In this document: piece by piece, positions 1 to 8,631 of the stretch
Position numbering within the stretch: position 1 is the first letter of the stretch
Layout of the letters: every line of letters begins with the position of its first letter
Program-made: the position numbers and the translations under genes
Assembly: GCA_037046735.1 (NCBI GenBank)
Contig: JBAOHC010000024.1
Span: 1 to 64,000 of the forward strand
DNA: 64,000 bases
Direction of reading: 5' to 3'
Origin: JADKAV01 sp037046735
GTDB taxonomy: Bacteria > Actinomycetota > Actinomycetes > S36-B12 > UBA10799
The notes under the pieces: model-generated
What the model saw: only the letters and a program-made list of their open reading frames with translations
Databases searched by the model: none
Told to the model about the DNA's origin: nothing

Positions 1-889
1 TCGGTGGCGAGGTCTCGGCAGCGGGTGAGCCGGTCGACGCGGTGAGCCTACCGGTGGGATCACTGTCCGAGCTCATCGCCGACATCGAATTGGCGGGCAA
101 GGGGTTGGTGCTCTGCATGGGCAAGGGCGGCGTGGGCAAGACGACAATCGCCGCGGCCATCGCGGTGGCACTGGCCGAACGTGGACACGACGTGCACCTG
201 ACCACCACGGACCCGGCGTCGCACCTGCACGATGTCCTGCCGCACGAGGTCGCCGGTTTACAGGTCACCCGCATCGATCCGGTGGCCGCCACGCAGCAGT
301 ACCGCGAACGGGTGATGGCCACCAAGGGCAAGAACCTGGACGAACAGGGCCGGGCGCACCTCGCCGAGGACCTGATGTCGCCGTGCACCGAGGAGATCGC
401 GGTGTTCCAGCAGTTCTCCCGCGTCGTGATCGAAGGCCGCCGCCGTTTTGTGGTGGTGGACACCGCTCCGACCGGGCACACCCTGCTGCTGCTCGACACG
501 GCCGGGGCGTATCACCGCGACATGGTCAGGCAGTCCGGGGACACCCTCGGTATCCACACCCCCCTGATGCTGCTGCAGGACCAGGACCTGACGAAGGTCG
601 TCCTGGTGACCACACCCGAGCCCACCCGGTCAGTGAAGCGGCAGCGCTGCAGGAGGACCTGCGCCGAGCCGGGATCGAGCCGTGGGCCTGGGTGGTCAAC
701 ACGTCCCTGGCGGCTGCGCATCCGACGTCTCAGCTGCTGCGTCAGCGGGCGCAGGCGGAGGGTGAGCAGTACACCAGAATCACGGGCTTGTGTGCGCGCG
801 TAGCCGCCGTACCGCTACTTGCTGAGGAGCCCGTGGGATCGGAAGCGTTAATGCACCTGGCCGTGGCGGGGGCTCCCGTCGGCAGGTGA
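1..889 (+). CDS. arsA: ArsA arsenite/anion-transporting ATPase, second ATPase half (5' partial, frameshifted)
   Basis: ArsA hydrolyses ATP to drive arsenite out through ArsB; classical ArsA has two homologous ATPase halves. The frame is open from the window edge. A linker is followed by a deviant Walker A (MGKGGVGKTT), the LTTTDPASHL switch region, the CTEEIAVFQ segment and VDTAPTGHTLLLLD, in the order and spacing of the A2 half of Escherichia coli ArsA, so the A1 half should lie upstream. At about 625-627 one C appears to be missing from a C run: the frame leaves TTPEPT and continues one frame over as PVSEAAALQEDLRRAGIEPW, with the family-typical WVVNTSL and LAEEPVG at the end. No arsB, arsR or arsD is visible here. 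The family call is secure. Whether the gene is really broken or only mis-sequenced is open. Confidence 0.85.
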
Positions 890-936
890 GGCGACGGGAG
901 TCGGTGTCGCTGTCCGGCAGCGTTAATGTGGAGCCT

Positions 937-1217
937 GTGATCACTCATGTCGTCATGATGAAACTCACCGACCCGGCCGACACGATCGAGGCGGTGGAAC
1001 GCCTGCAGTACATGGACGGCAAGATTCCCGATCTGCTCAGTATCGAGGTGCTCGCAGACGCGTTGCACCGCGACGGAGCCTTCGATCTGGTGCTGCGCAG
1101 TACGCACGCCGACGAGCCGGTTTGGTCGGCTATCTGGAACACCCCGAACATCAGGCACTGCTGGCCTGGCTGCGACCCCGGCTGGCGCGCCGGGCGGTGA
1201 TTGACGCCGTCTCATGA
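937..1217 (+). CDS. Dabb (stress-responsive alpha/beta-barrel) domain protein, one-base frameshift
   Basis: A small ferredoxin-like dimeric barrel protein; members are poorly characterised or act on small aromatic substrates. The GTG at 937 gives V-ITHVVMMKLTDPAD, the typical Dabb first strand with the conserved TH and K. After STHADE the frame breaks near 1115-1118. Restoring one G gives AGLVGYLEHPEHQALLAWL and VIDAVS, with the family's Y-x-x-HP-x-H motif. The restored stop (TGA 1215-1217) overlaps the ATG of the next gene by four bases, a normal translational-coupling arrangement, and this supports the repaired reading. The alternative, an unshifted 104-residue protein, lacks the conserved second half. 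Substrate unknown. Confidence 0.7.
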
Positions 1218-2101
1218 GTGCGATCCAGATCGTTGAGGTCGGCCCGCGCGATGGCCTGCAGAACGAGGCCGTGACCCTGTCCACCGACACCAAGGTTGAG
1301 TTCATCAACCGGTGTGTGGCGGCGGGTATCACGCGCATCGAAGCGGCGAGTTTCGTCAACCCCAAACGTGTGCCCCAGATGGCCGATGGGGAAGCGGTGC
1401 TGGAGCGGCTCGTACCCGCAGCGGCCAGCTACATCGGGTTGGTCCTCAACGAGCGCGGATTTCGCCGGGCGCTGACCACGCAGGTGACCGAGGTCAATCT
1501 CGTGGTCATGGTCAGCGACACCTTCAGCCTGAAGAATCAGGGGATGACGACAGCAGAGGCGATCGGTGCTGTGCAGGCCATCGTTCCCCGCGCCCAGGCT
1601 GTAGGCCTACCGGTGAGCGTGACGATGAGTGCGTCGTTCGGTTGCCCCTACGAAGGTGAGGTCGAGGTCTCCCGCTTGGTCGATGTGGCCGCGGCGGTCA
1701 GCGACGGGATTGACGAACTGGCCATCGCCGACACGATCGGGGTCGCTGTGCCGGCCGACGTGTACCGCCGGGTGGATGCCGTGCGGGCTGTGACCGACGC
1801 CCGCTTGCGCGTCCATGTGCACAACACCCGCAACACCGGTTATGCCAGCGCCCTGGCGGCTGCCGATGCCGGTGTCACCGTGCTCGATGCATCGTTGGGC
1901 GGAATCGGCGGGTGCCCGTTCGCGCCTCGGGCAACCGGCAACATCGCTACGGAGGACTTGGTCTTTGCCCTCGAACGGTCAGGTTACGAGACCGGTCTGG
2001 ACCTGGACATGTTGTGTGCGGCCAGTGAGTGGCTCGGCGGGCAACTGGGTCGGCCTACCCCGGGGCTGGTGGCGAAGGCGGGTCCGTTCCCGCCGGTCTG
2101 A
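1214..2101 (+). CDS. mvaB: Hydroxymethylglutaryl-CoA lyase
   Basis: Cleaves HMG-CoA to acetyl-CoA and acetoacetate, the last step of leucine catabolism. At 295 residues it has the usual length. It is a DRE-TIM barrel lyase with VGPRDGLQNE near residue 9 (metal- and substrate-binding Arg-Asp), DTIGVA around 178, the VHVHNTRNTG metal-binding His pair near 200, and GGIGGCPFAPRATGN near 230, which carries the active-site Cys of the family signature. It starts with ATG overlapping the end of the Dabb gene, so the two are probably co-transcribed. No leucine-degradation partners (acyl-CoA dehydrogenase, MCC subunits) are visible here. Confidence 0.93.
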   Translation: MSAIQIVEVGPRDGLQNEAVTLSTDTKVEFINRCVAAGITRIEAASFVNPKRVPQMADGEAVLERLVPAAASYIGLVLNERGFRRALTTQVTEVNLVVMVSDTFSLKNQGMTTAEAIGAVQAIVPRAQAVGLPVSVTMSASFGCPYEGEVEVSRLVDVAAAVSDGIDELAIADTIGVAVPADVYRRVDAVRAVTDARLRVHVHNTRNTGYASALAAADAGVTVLDASLGGIGGCPFAPRATGNIATEDLVFALERSGYETGLDLDMLCAASEWLGGQLGRPTPGLVAKAGPFPPV

Positions 2102-2182
2102 AGGGGTGAGGCGGTGTCTGCGAAGGCCCGGGTGGCGGCTGCGGTCCGCCGGTGGAGGTGTTCGACGGACCACCCGGGCGGC

Positions 2183-2240
2183 GAGCAATTCGGCAGAAGG
2201 TGCGAATTGCCACGGCGAGTCGCGCAACAACTGCCCAATC
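2183..2240 (+). repeat. REP-1 interspersed repeat, copy 1 (divergent)
   Basis: Lies in the 165-bp gap between the convergent ends of mvaB and glgC. It reads GAGCAATTCGGCAGAAGGTG at its left end and ends ACAACTGCCCAATC, matching copies at 10964, 43017 (minus strand), 59626 and 60178 over both ends with a divergent middle. Its arms (left G-G-C, right GCCCAA) are imperfectly complementary, so it could fold. Seen by eye only. Confidence 0.5.
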
Positions 2241-2266
2241 GTCGCCGAACCGCTGCGACAATCCGC

Positions 2267-3496
2267 CTAGATCTCGACGCGCGCGCCCTTGCCGATGACG
2301 ACAATGCCTGCCTCGGAGACCGTGAAACGGTCCCGGTCACGCTCGAGGTCGACGCCGATCTGAGCGCCATCCGGGATGGTGACGTACTTGTCGATGATGG
2401 CCCGGCGGACCACGGCGTTCTTGCCCACGCGCGTGCCGGGGGACAGCACAGACCCCTCCACGAACGCGCCCTCGGCAACCCGCACGTCGAAGGACAACAC
2501 CGACTGTCGCACGTGGCCACCGGAGATGATCGACCCCGCGCCCACCATCGACTCGTGCGCGTTACCGCCAAGGGCGAACTTGGCTGGCGGCAGCGGCGGC
2601 AGCGAGGTCAGAATCGGCCACTTGCGGTTGTACAGGTTGAACACTGGGTGGACGCTGATCAGATCCATGTGGGCATCGTGGTAGGCATCGAGGCTCCCCA
2701 CGTCGCGCCAGTAGCCGCGGTCGCGCTCCGTCACACCGGGGACCTCGTTGTCAGAGAAGTCGTACACGTGCGCCAGACCCTGGTCGGTGAGCATGGGGAT
2801 GATGTTGCCGCCCATGTCGTGTACGGAACCCTCATCCCCGGCATCGATGCGCAGCGCCTCCACCAGCACATCCGTGGTGAAGATGTAGTTGCCCATGGAT
2901 ACGTAGGACTGTTCGGGACTGTCGGGGATGGCCGGCGGGTCGGCAGGCTTCTCATGGAACGCGCTGATGCGCTGCCCGCCGGCGTCGGTCTCGATCACGC
3001 CGAACGGCGAGGCCTCGGCGCGCGGCATGCGAATGCCGGCCACGGTGACCCCCGCTCCCGAATCCATGTGCTGATCCAGCATCTGCCAGGGATCCATCCG
3101 GTAGATGTGGTCAGCACCGAAGACGGCCACGTAGTCGGGGCGCTCGTCGTAGACGAGGTTCAGGCTCTGGTAGATCGCGTCGGCAGACCCCATGTACCAC
3201 CGCGGTCCCAGGCGCTGCTGCGCGGGGACAGGAGTGACGTAATCGCCCATGAGGTTCGACATCCGCCACGTCGTGGTGATGTGGCGGTCCAAGGAGTGGG
3301 ACTTGTACTGGGTCAGCACGCATACCTTCGAGATGCCGCCGTTGACCATGTTCGACAGAACGAAGTCGATCAACCGGTAGGCCCCACCGAACGGCACGGC
3401 AGGTTTGGCGCGGTCCGCTGTGAGCGGCATCAGCCGCTTACCTTCGCCGCCCGCGAGGACGATTCCCAGAACACTTGGGCCTTCTCTCACATGCAT
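2267..3496 (-). CDS. glgC: Glucose-1-phosphate adenylyltransferase (ADP-glucose pyrophosphorylase)
   Basis: Makes ADP-glucose from glucose-1-phosphate and ATP, the committed step of bacterial glycogen/alpha-glucan synthesis. From ATG 3496 the protein has 409 residues, close to the roughly 404 of mycobacterial GlgC. Visible motifs: the nucleotide-binding GGEGKRLMPLTADRAKP, VPFGGAYRLIDFVLSN, PAQQRLGPRWY, VFGADHIYRMD, SMGNYIF, YWRDVGSLDAY, and a C-terminal left-handed beta-helix ending VGVDLERDRDRF. The frame stays open far upstream on the opposite side of glgA, but that extension has no homology and overlaps glgA, so I reject it. GTG 3490 is an alternative start. Divergent from glgA with only about 30 bp between starts. 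Confidence 0.95.
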   Translation of the reverse strand: MHVREGPSVLGIVLAGGEGKRLMPLTADRAKPAVPFGGAYRLIDFVLSNMVNGGISKVCVLTQYKSHSLDRHITTTWRMSNLMGDYVTPVPAQQRLGPRWYMGSADAIYQSLNLVYDERPDYVAVFGADHIYRMDPWQMLDQHMDSGAGVTVAGIRMPRAEASPFGVIETDAGGQRISAFHEKPADPPAIPDSPEQSYVSMGNYIFTTDVLVEALRIDAGDEGSVHDMGGNIIPMLTDQGLAHVYDFSDNEVPGVTERDRGYWRDVGSLDAYHDAHMDLISVHPVFNLYNRKWPILTSLPPLPPAKFALGGNAHESMVGAGSIISGGHVRQSVLSFDVRVAEGAFVEGSVLSPGTRVGKNAVVRRAIIDKYVTIPDGAQIGVDLERDRDRFTVSEAGIVVIGKGARVEI

Positions 3497-3526
3497 CACG
3501 TTACGCAATGGACATAGCCTTTGACC

Positions 3527-4690
3527 GTGCGAACAGCGATTCTGACCCGAGAATGGCCCCCTGACATCTACGGTGGTGCTGGCGTCCACGTCGAACACCT
3601 CGTGCCCGAATTGCGCACATTGATCGATGTCGATGTGCACTGTTTCGGGCAGCCTCGCGCCGATGCGACGGCGCACGCCGTCCCGGACTACCTCGCGCAG
3701 GCCAATGCCGCGTTGCAGACGCTCGGGGTGGATCTGGGGATCGCAGATGCGGTGGTTGGCTGCGATGTCGCCCACTCGCATACCTGGTACGCGAATCTGG
3801 GCGGTCACCTCGCGGGCCTGCTGCATGACATTCCGCACGTCATCACGGCCCACTCCCTGGAACCTCGGCGCCCGTGGAAGCGCGAGCAGCTCGGCGGCGG
3901 CTATGCCATCAGCTCCTGGGTGGAAAGCACCGCTTACGCGCACGCTGATGCCATCATCGCCGTGAGTGCCGGCATGCGCGCCGATGTGCTGGACTGCTAC
4001 CCGTTCGTCGACCCGGGGAAAGTCCACGTCGTGCACAACGGCATCGATACGGCGACCTATCGCCGGGTGGCGGAGGTCGACGCCCTTGAACGGTACGGGA
4101 TCGACCCGGCCAAGCCGTTCGTGCTGTTCGTGGGCCGGATCACCCGGCAGAAGGGCATCAACCACCTGCTACGAGCCGCTCTCGAGTTCGACGACTCCGT
4201 CCCGATCGTGCTGTGCGCCTCATCCCCGGATACACCCGAACTCGGCCAGGAGGTGTCCGACGCGATCGACACCCTGCGGGAGCGCCGCGACGACGTGTAC
4301 TGGCTCAACGGCCACCTCGACCGCTCCGATGTGCGGCAACTGCTCAGTCACGCGCTGGTCTTCGCGTGCCCGAGTGTGTACGAACCGCTGGGCATCGTGA
4401 ATCTGGAGGCGATGGGGTGCGAGGCGCCGGTCGTGGCCAGCGACGTCGGCGGCATTCCCGAGGTCGTCGTGGACGGGCAGACGGGTCTGCTCGTGCATTA
4501 CGACGCGGCGGACACAGCGCGCTTCGAGGCCGACTTCGCTCGGGCCATCAACGCGGTGATCGCTGATCCGCAGCGCGCACGCGACATGGGCCGCGCTGGC
4601 CGGGAGCGGGCCGTTTCGCAGTTCGGCTGGGATGCCATCGCTGCCCGGACGGTGGAGGTCTACCAGGCGGCGATCGACGCCCGCGGCTGA
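3527..4690 (+). CDS. glgA: Actinobacterial glycogen synthase / alpha-maltose-1-phosphate synthase (GT4)
   Basis: GT4 glucosyltransferase using ADP-glucose. Mycobacterial relatives (GlgM/GlgA, Rv1212c) make maltose-1-phosphate for the GlgE route as well as extending glucan. The protein begins VRTAILTREWPPDIYGGAGVHV, carries TAHSLEPRRPWKREQLGGGY, VHNGIDT, VGRITRQKG, and the C-terminal sugar-nucleotide motif SVYEPLGIVNLEAM near residue 285. I prefer GTG 3527; TTG 3521 in the same frame would add two residues. No glgE, glgB or glgX is in view, so the product (maltosyl phosphate or linear glucan) cannot be decided. Divergently paired with glgC. Confidence 0.92.
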   Translation: MRTAILTREWPPDIYGGAGVHVEHLVPELRTLIDVDVHCFGQPRADATAHAVPDYLAQANAALQTLGVDLGIADAVVGCDVAHSHTWYANLGGHLAGLLHDIPHVITAHSLEPRRPWKREQLGGGYAISSWVESTAYAHADAIIAVSAGMRADVLDCYPFVDPGKVHVVHNGIDTATYRRVAEVDALERYGIDPAKPFVLFVGRITRQKGINHLLRAALEFDDSVPIVLCASSPDTPELGQEVSDAIDTLRERRDDVYWLNGHLDRSDVRQLLSHALVFACPSVYEPLGIVNLEAMGCEAPVVASDVGGIPEVVVDGQTGLLVHYDAADTARFEADFARAINAVIADPQRARDMGRAGRERAVSQFGWDAIAARTVEVYQAAIDARG

Positions 4691-4694
4691 CGCG

Positions 4695-5738
4695 CTACGC
4701 CCCTGTGCGCAGCGCGGGCAGGCTGAACCCGGAGGCGACCAATGCGCACACCGCCTGCCCCGGCGCCATGTCGGCAGCCCGGACGATGACTGCAGAGTCC
4801 TCGAAGAGGTCCAGGTGGTCCTCATGCACGAAGACGTAGCGCCGGGGTTGCGGGGTGCCGGTGCCCCACGAGCGGGGAACGTGGTCAAAATCAGGTTCCA
4901 TCGGCAGCACGAGCGCTAAGGCGTCTGACTGCACGTTCGCCACCAATTCCTGTCGCGCCCGCGCGTCCAGTTCCAGGCGCGATTGTTCGGCGGCCTCGGC
5001 CTCGCGCGCGGCGAGCACCTCCTGCAGGCTGGACTTCGCCTGGGCCCGCACCACCTCCTGCAGGGCGGCCTGGCTCGCAGCCCGTGCCTTACTCCCGCGC
5101 CACCGGGCGAACCCGGTCCGTTGCACCTGGCGCAGGTGTTCAGCCACCGCGACATCCACCTCATCGGGCACGGCCGGGGATGCCCCGAGCTCTTGCAGGC
5201 CGGCCACCGCCGTCCGGAACCGCCGCGCGGAGGCCATCACCGCCTCCGCGGTGTCCCCACCGACGCGCTGTACAGCGTCGCCGAGTTCCAGTACGGCGGG
5301 CTGGGCATCGACCCAGGCCTTGACCTCTGCTGGGTCCACCGCCGCGGGCTGCGAGGTCGTGAAGGGCACAGTCGTCGCCGAGACCACCGACCAGCGCAGT
5401 GCCCGGCCGTTGTTGTCGGTGAGGTCGCTCAGGGGTGTGGTGGGGGTCTGCAGCCGCAGGGTGAGCCACGCCACGGCCGCATCCGCGGCGTCAGGCTGGT
5501 CCGGGCTCAACCAGAGAGCGCCGGCAACGGTCTGGGGAGGGACATCGATGTCCCAGGTGTCCACCGCGTCGGTGACCGGGCCGTGCAGGATGACGTGGTG
5601 CGCGCTGACAGCCGGCGCGGTCGTGGTGACGATGATGTCTGCGGTGTCACCGGTGTCCGGGGTCAGCGGCAGCCGGGCCAGCAGGGCGTCTGCGATCGCC
5701 CCGGGTTCAGCGTTGATCGTCAAGGACCCCAATGGCAT
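4695..5738 (-). CDS. Uncharacterised actinobacterial protein, 347 residues
   Basis: I do not recognise this family. The N-terminal half (1-130) is hydrophilic with alternating beta-like stretches and no signal peptide. Residues about 150-275 are Ala-, Glu- and Gln-rich with heptad-like spacing (for example LQEVVRAQAKSSLQEVLAAR), suggesting a long helix or coiled coil. The C-terminus returns to a mixed fold (RRYVFVHEDHLDLFEDSAVI). It is probably cytoplasmic. It lies 30 bp downstream of the DUF4388 gene on the same strand, so the two are likely one operon and may act together. Its 3' end is 4 bp from the end of glgA. Codon use resembles its neighbours. Confidence 0.6.
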   Translation of the reverse strand: MPLGSLTINAEPGAIADALLARLPLTPDTGDTADIIVTTTAPAVSAHHVILHGPVTDAVDTWDIDVPPQTVAGALWLSPDQPDAADAAVAWLTLRLQTPTTPLSDLTDNNGRALRWSVVSATTVPFTTSQPAAVDPAEVKAWVDAQPAVLELGDAVQRVGGDTAEAVMASARRFRTAVAGLQELGASPAVPDEVDVAVAEHLRQVQRTGFARWRGSKARAASQAALQEVVRAQAKSSLQEVLAAREAEAAEQSRLELDARARQELVANVQSDALALVLPMEPDFDHVPRSWGTGTPQPRRYVFVHEDHLDLFEDSAVIVRAADMAPGQAVCALVASGFSLPALRTGA

Positions 5739-5768
5739 AGTCAGCAGGGTATCCGCCGCCGCGCCGCT

Positions 5769-6656
5769 TTATACGTGGCGCCGCCCGGCGAATTCCGCGC
5801 CGCCCAACTCCGAGAGTTCGCGCAGCAGGTCTGAGGGATCGTCAAAGAGGTCGGTCTTGCTGGTCCATCCCGTGGGTGTCGGGGCAGGAGTCGGCATCTG
5901 CGCCGAGACCGGCGTCGGTGCCGGCATGAGTGGCACTTGCGGAACAGTCACCAGACCAGCGGCCAGCAGTCCCTGCAGGATCGAAGCCCCTTCGAGGATG
6001 GTGAAACCGGCCTGATCCGCGATGTTGGCCAGCGTGCGACGGCCGTCGACGCGGCACAGCAGCGCCCACTCCTCGGGTCGCAGGGTCATGTCATGACCAC
6101 CCATCACGTCATCGGTGAGCTCGGCGACCGTGTCCGAACCACCCACCATGCGCACGACTTCCTGCCAGCGTGCTGCGCGTGACTGTGCGGCTGTGATGAC
6201 CTCTTCCACCGTCGGTCCGGCGGGCGGGCAGGATGCCGCGGGGACCGGGGTGAACGTGCAGGCGGCGTCGCGCAACTCCAGGAGAGTGGCCATGCCATCG
6301 CTCATCTGCTCCCAGGCGATCGCCTCAACGTCGTTGCGAGTGACCAGTCCCAGGCGAACCAGCACATCGCCGAGACGCATCGCCGGATTCTGCTTCTGGG
6401 TGGCCAACGCCGTTCCCAGACTGTTCAGACTCAACTTGCCACCGCTGACCAGGCGCATGCCCAGGGCCGGCGTGGCCGATGACAACGACACTGTGCACAC
6501 GCGCCCCTCGCGCAGCCAGATCTGACCCGAGAGGCGAACGCTCACTGCGTCCAGATGCCCCGACATCCCCCGCGATGCCGCATCGCGTAGTTGGGTGGCC
6601 ATGTCCATACTCTGGTGATCGGCTGCAGAGATCTTGGTTTGAGCATCTGCACCCAT
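5769..6656 (-). CDS. DUF4388-containing protein
   Basis: DUF4388 proteins occur with small GTPases, roadblock proteins and cyclic-di-GMP circuits; their biochemical role is unsettled. The N-terminus shows the expected order: a short-strand domain with SGHLDAVSVRLSGQIWLREG, then the signature MRLGDVLVRLGLVTRNDVEA near residue 95, a winged-helix-like part (VDGRRTLANIADQAGF near 210), and a Pro-rich tail with repeated TPAP/PTP. It is first gene of a probable two-gene operon with the 347-residue protein. It is divergent from rsiG, about 90 bp start to start. The link to rsiG, another c-di-GMP-associated family, is suggestive only. Confidence 0.65.
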   Translation of the reverse strand: MGADAQTKISAADHQSMDMATQLRDAASRGMSGHLDAVSVRLSGQIWLREGRVCTVSLSSATPALGMRLVSGGKLSLNSLGTALATQKQNPAMRLGDVLVRLGLVTRNDVEAIAWEQMSDGMATLLELRDAACTFTPVPAASCPPAGPTVEEVITAAQSRAARWQEVVRMVGGSDTVAELTDDVMGGHDMTLRPEEWALLCRVDGRRTLANIADQAGFTILEGASILQGLLAAGLVTVPQVPLMPAPTPVSAQMPTPAPTPTGWTSKTDLFDDPSDLLRELSELGGAEFAGRRHV

Positions 6657-6743
6657 TTGCCAGCCACGTCTACAGTGGAGAAATGTCGCTCATGAAGCCC
6701 CAAGGGAAAGCGGGCGCTCGACCGCATCCTCGACGACTCGTAC

Positions 6744-7220
6744 GTGGCTGATCTGGCCTCGGTGCCGATGGCGGACCTGCGTGCCCGCCGCGAGGAAGTC
6801 GAGCGGGAGGAAGCCTGGCTGTCCTACATCCGACGCATGCTCCACGGTCGGATCGACATCCTCGACAACAGCGGTGTGATCGGCTCCGACGGTGAACTCG
6901 ATCTCGATGCCCTGGTCGCCTCGCTGTCCGGGCAGATGGGGGCGGGCAGTCACCTCGCCAGCCTGGACGTTGTGGAGTCTCCCGGCGGCGGTCGGCGTGC
7001 GGTCGAACGGCTTATCGCCCGGACCGGGTTGGACGACCCCGCCGAACTCACTGATCAGCAGGTGGCGCAGCGATTGGAACAGTTGCGGGACATGGAGCGG
7101 GAGGTGTCGCAGGCCCGTGCCTCCGTGCACCGTGTTCAGGACGCCCTGACCGGAGAACTGGCTCGGCGCTATCGAGATGGGGAGGCCAAGCCGGAAGGCG
7201 TGCTCAAGGCCGACTCGTGA
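6744..7220 (+). CDS. rsiG: RsiG-like c-di-GMP-binding anti-sigma factor (aerial-mycelium formation protein family)
   Basis: In Streptomyces, RsiG loaded with c-di-GMP holds sigma-WhiG. It is an antiparallel helical hairpin, and each helix carries E(X)3S(X)2R(X)3Q(X)3D. Both motifs are present with correct spacing: E23-S27-R30-H34-D38 and E118-S122-R125-H129-D133, but the Gln is His in both. The family ARREEVEREE and GRIDIL segments are clear. GTG 6744 gives 158 residues. Upstream in the same frame is ALDRILDDSYVADL, which also looks conserved, and ATG 6683 opens MSLMKPQGKA one frame over. Removing one G from the GGG at 6712-6714 joins them, so the true start is probably 6683. No whiG is in view. 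It overlaps the next gene by four bases. Confidence 0.78.
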   Translation: MADLASVPMADLRARREEVEREEAWLSYIRRMLHGRIDILDNSGVIGSDGELDLDALVASLSGQMGAGSHLASLDVVESPGGGRRAVERLIARTGLDDPAELTDQQVAQRLEQLRDMEREVSQARASVHRVQDALTGELARRYRDGEAKPEGVLKADS

Positions 7221-8173
7221 CGGCCCCACCCGTGCTCGTGGAGGTCGAGCGGTCGGGGGTCGTCGAGTCTGTGCATCGAGGCTTGGTCGTCATCGTCGAC
7301 GAGGCAGGCGACGTTGTGCTGGCCGTTGGTGAGCCCGAAACGGCGATCTACCCGCGCTCTGCTCTGAAACCTTTGCAAGCAGCCGGGATGCTGTCTGCAG
7401 GTTTGGAGCTCTCGGGATCATGGCTTGCTCTGGCATCGGCGTCGCACTCCGGGGAATCGTTCCACCGGGCTGGAGTGGCGCAGATGCTGGCCGCCGTGGG
7501 GCTGTCTGCGGACGACCTGCAGTGCCCCGCCGACTGGCCCTACGATGTCGCTGCCGAGCGGGAGTACGTCGCTGCGGGTCACACTGCCTCGCGAGTGGCC
7601 ATGAACTGCTCCGGCAAGCACGCTGCCATGCTCATGACCTGCGTGCACCGCGACTGGCCAGTGGCCGACTACCTTGTCCCGGACCACCCGCTGCAGGTCA
7701 GCCTGCGGGCCACGATCGAAGAACTGGCCGGACCGATCGAAATGGCGAGCACGGACGGGTGCGGGGCGCCGTTGTGGGGGCTTTCGCTGGTCGATTTGGC
7801 CCGCAGTTTCGCCCGCTTACCCGCTGCCGCCCCGCTGGTTGTCCACGCCATGCAGGAGTTTCCCGAGTACGTCGGCGGAACCACCCGCGACGTGTCGCAC
7901 CTGATGCGCGCTGTGCCGACCCTGGCCGCCAAGGACGGCGCTGAAGGAGTGCAGGCGATGTCCGTGAAGGTTGCTGGCCGGCTCTTCGGTGTGGCCGTCA
8001 AGATCGCCGATGGAACCGACCGGGCGCGGGCAGTCGTAGCGGCCGCTGCGTTGCAGTGGCTCGGAGTGAGCACACCAGCCGTGGTCGATCTCCTCGAACG
8101 GCCGGTCCTCGGGGGTGGGCGCCCCGTCGGGGCCCTGCGCATGGCACCCGGAGCTCTCCCGCCCCGAATGTGA
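7217..8173 (+). CDS. L-asparaginase, Rhizobium etli (AnsA/class 3) type
   Basis: Hydrolyses asparagine to aspartate and ammonia; this family (PF06089) is unrelated to the E. coli enzymes and resembles serine beta-lactamases in fold. At 318 residues it has family length. YPRSALKPLQ places the S-x-x-K dyad at Ser48/Lys51. Further blocks are ASASHSGE, MNCSGKHAAM (Cys131, Lys134, the metal-site pair of the R. etli enzyme), and STDGCGAPLWGLSL with the second conserved Cys. No signal peptide, so cytoplasmic. GTG 7217 overlaps the rsiG stop (GTGA), indicating coupled translation. It is followed by a strong palindrome that belongs to the xre gene. Confidence 0.88.
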   Translation: MTAPPVLVEVERSGVVESVHRGLVVIVDEAGDVVLAVGEPETAIYPRSALKPLQAAGMLSAGLELSGSWLALASASHSGESFHRAGVAQMLAAVGLSADDLQCPADWPYDVAAEREYVAAGHTASRVAMNCSGKHAAMLMTCVHRDWPVADYLVPDHPLQVSLRATIEELAGPIEMASTDGCGAPLWGLSLVDLARSFARLPAAAPLVVHAMQEFPEYVGGTTRDVSHLMRAVPTLAAKDGAEGVQAMSVKVAGRLFGVAVKIADGTDRARAVVAAAALQWLGVSTPAVVDLLERPVLGGGRPVGALRMAPGALPPRM

Positions 8174-8192
8174 CATGCACGACATGTGCTTG

Positions 8193-8220
8193 CTAAGTGC
8201 TTGCAATTGCAAACACTTAG
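8193..8220. promoter_or_regulatory. 28-bp palindromic operator upstream of xre-hbhA
   Basis: The 28 bp form an inverted repeat with one mismatched pair: outer arms CTAAGTG and CACTTAG around the self-complementary core TTGCAATTGCAA. It ends 15 bp before the xre start codon. Such position and symmetry suit the binding site of a dimeric regulator, most simply autoregulation by the XRE protein just downstream. Confidence 0.65.
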
Positions 8221-8235
8221 GGTCACCATAGAGAT

Positions 8236-8631
8236 ATGGCTCGGATCGACATGGCGAGCGTGGGTGAATACATCCGCGAGCAAAGGGCAGCTGCGCAACT
8301 TTCGTTGCGACAACTGGCCAAGGCTTCGGACGTCTCCAACCCTTACCTCAGCCAGGTCGAACGGGGCCTTCGCAAGCCGAGCGCCGAGATTTTGGCTCAG
8401 ATTGCGAAGGCGTTGGAGATCTCCGCCGAGTCGCTGTACATCAGGGCAGGCATTCTTGAGCCCCAGCACGGGGACGTGACAGTGACGCAGGCCTTGCAGA
8501 ACGACGAAACGCTGACTGACCGTCAGCGGAAATCTCTTCTGGAGATCTATGCGGCATTCCAAACCGAGAACGCCGCTCGCCGCGACCAGACGCCCGCACC
8601 ACGGGATGACGAAAGGACAGACAATGACTGA
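8236..8631 (+). CDS. XRE-family transcriptional regulator (Rv0474-like)
   Basis: A 131-residue DNA-binding protein. The helix-turn-helix spans about residues 10-65: YIREQRAAAQLSLRQLAKAS, then NPYLSQVERGLRKPSAEIL, then ALEISAESLYIRAG. This pattern closely matches Mycobacterium Rv0474, also followed by an hbhA-like gene and a DUF2516 gene. A palindrome at 8193-8220 just upstream is the obvious candidate operator. The C-terminus is charged and low in complexity. Its last eight bases overlap the start of the hbhA-like gene, and an SD (GAAAGGA, 8611-8617) for that gene lies inside this one, so the two are co-expressed. Probably a cytoplasmic repressor controlling its own operon. Confidence 0.85.
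   Translation: MARIDMASVGEYIREQRAAAQLSLRQLAKASDVSNPYLSQVERGLRKPSAEILAQIAKALEISAESLYIRAGILEPQHGDVTVTQALQNDETLTDRQRKSLLEIYAAFQTENAARRDQTPAPRDDERTDND

Noticed and set aside
2114..3517. Plus-strand ORF of 467 codons over glgC
   Set aside because: It is the exact antisense of glgC, a strongly conserved enzyme; composition is His/Arg/Val-rich with no family features.
3497..4165. In-frame upstream extension of glgC
   Set aside because: It overlaps the divergent glgA start and lacks GlgC similarity; homologues begin near VLGIVLAGGEGKR.
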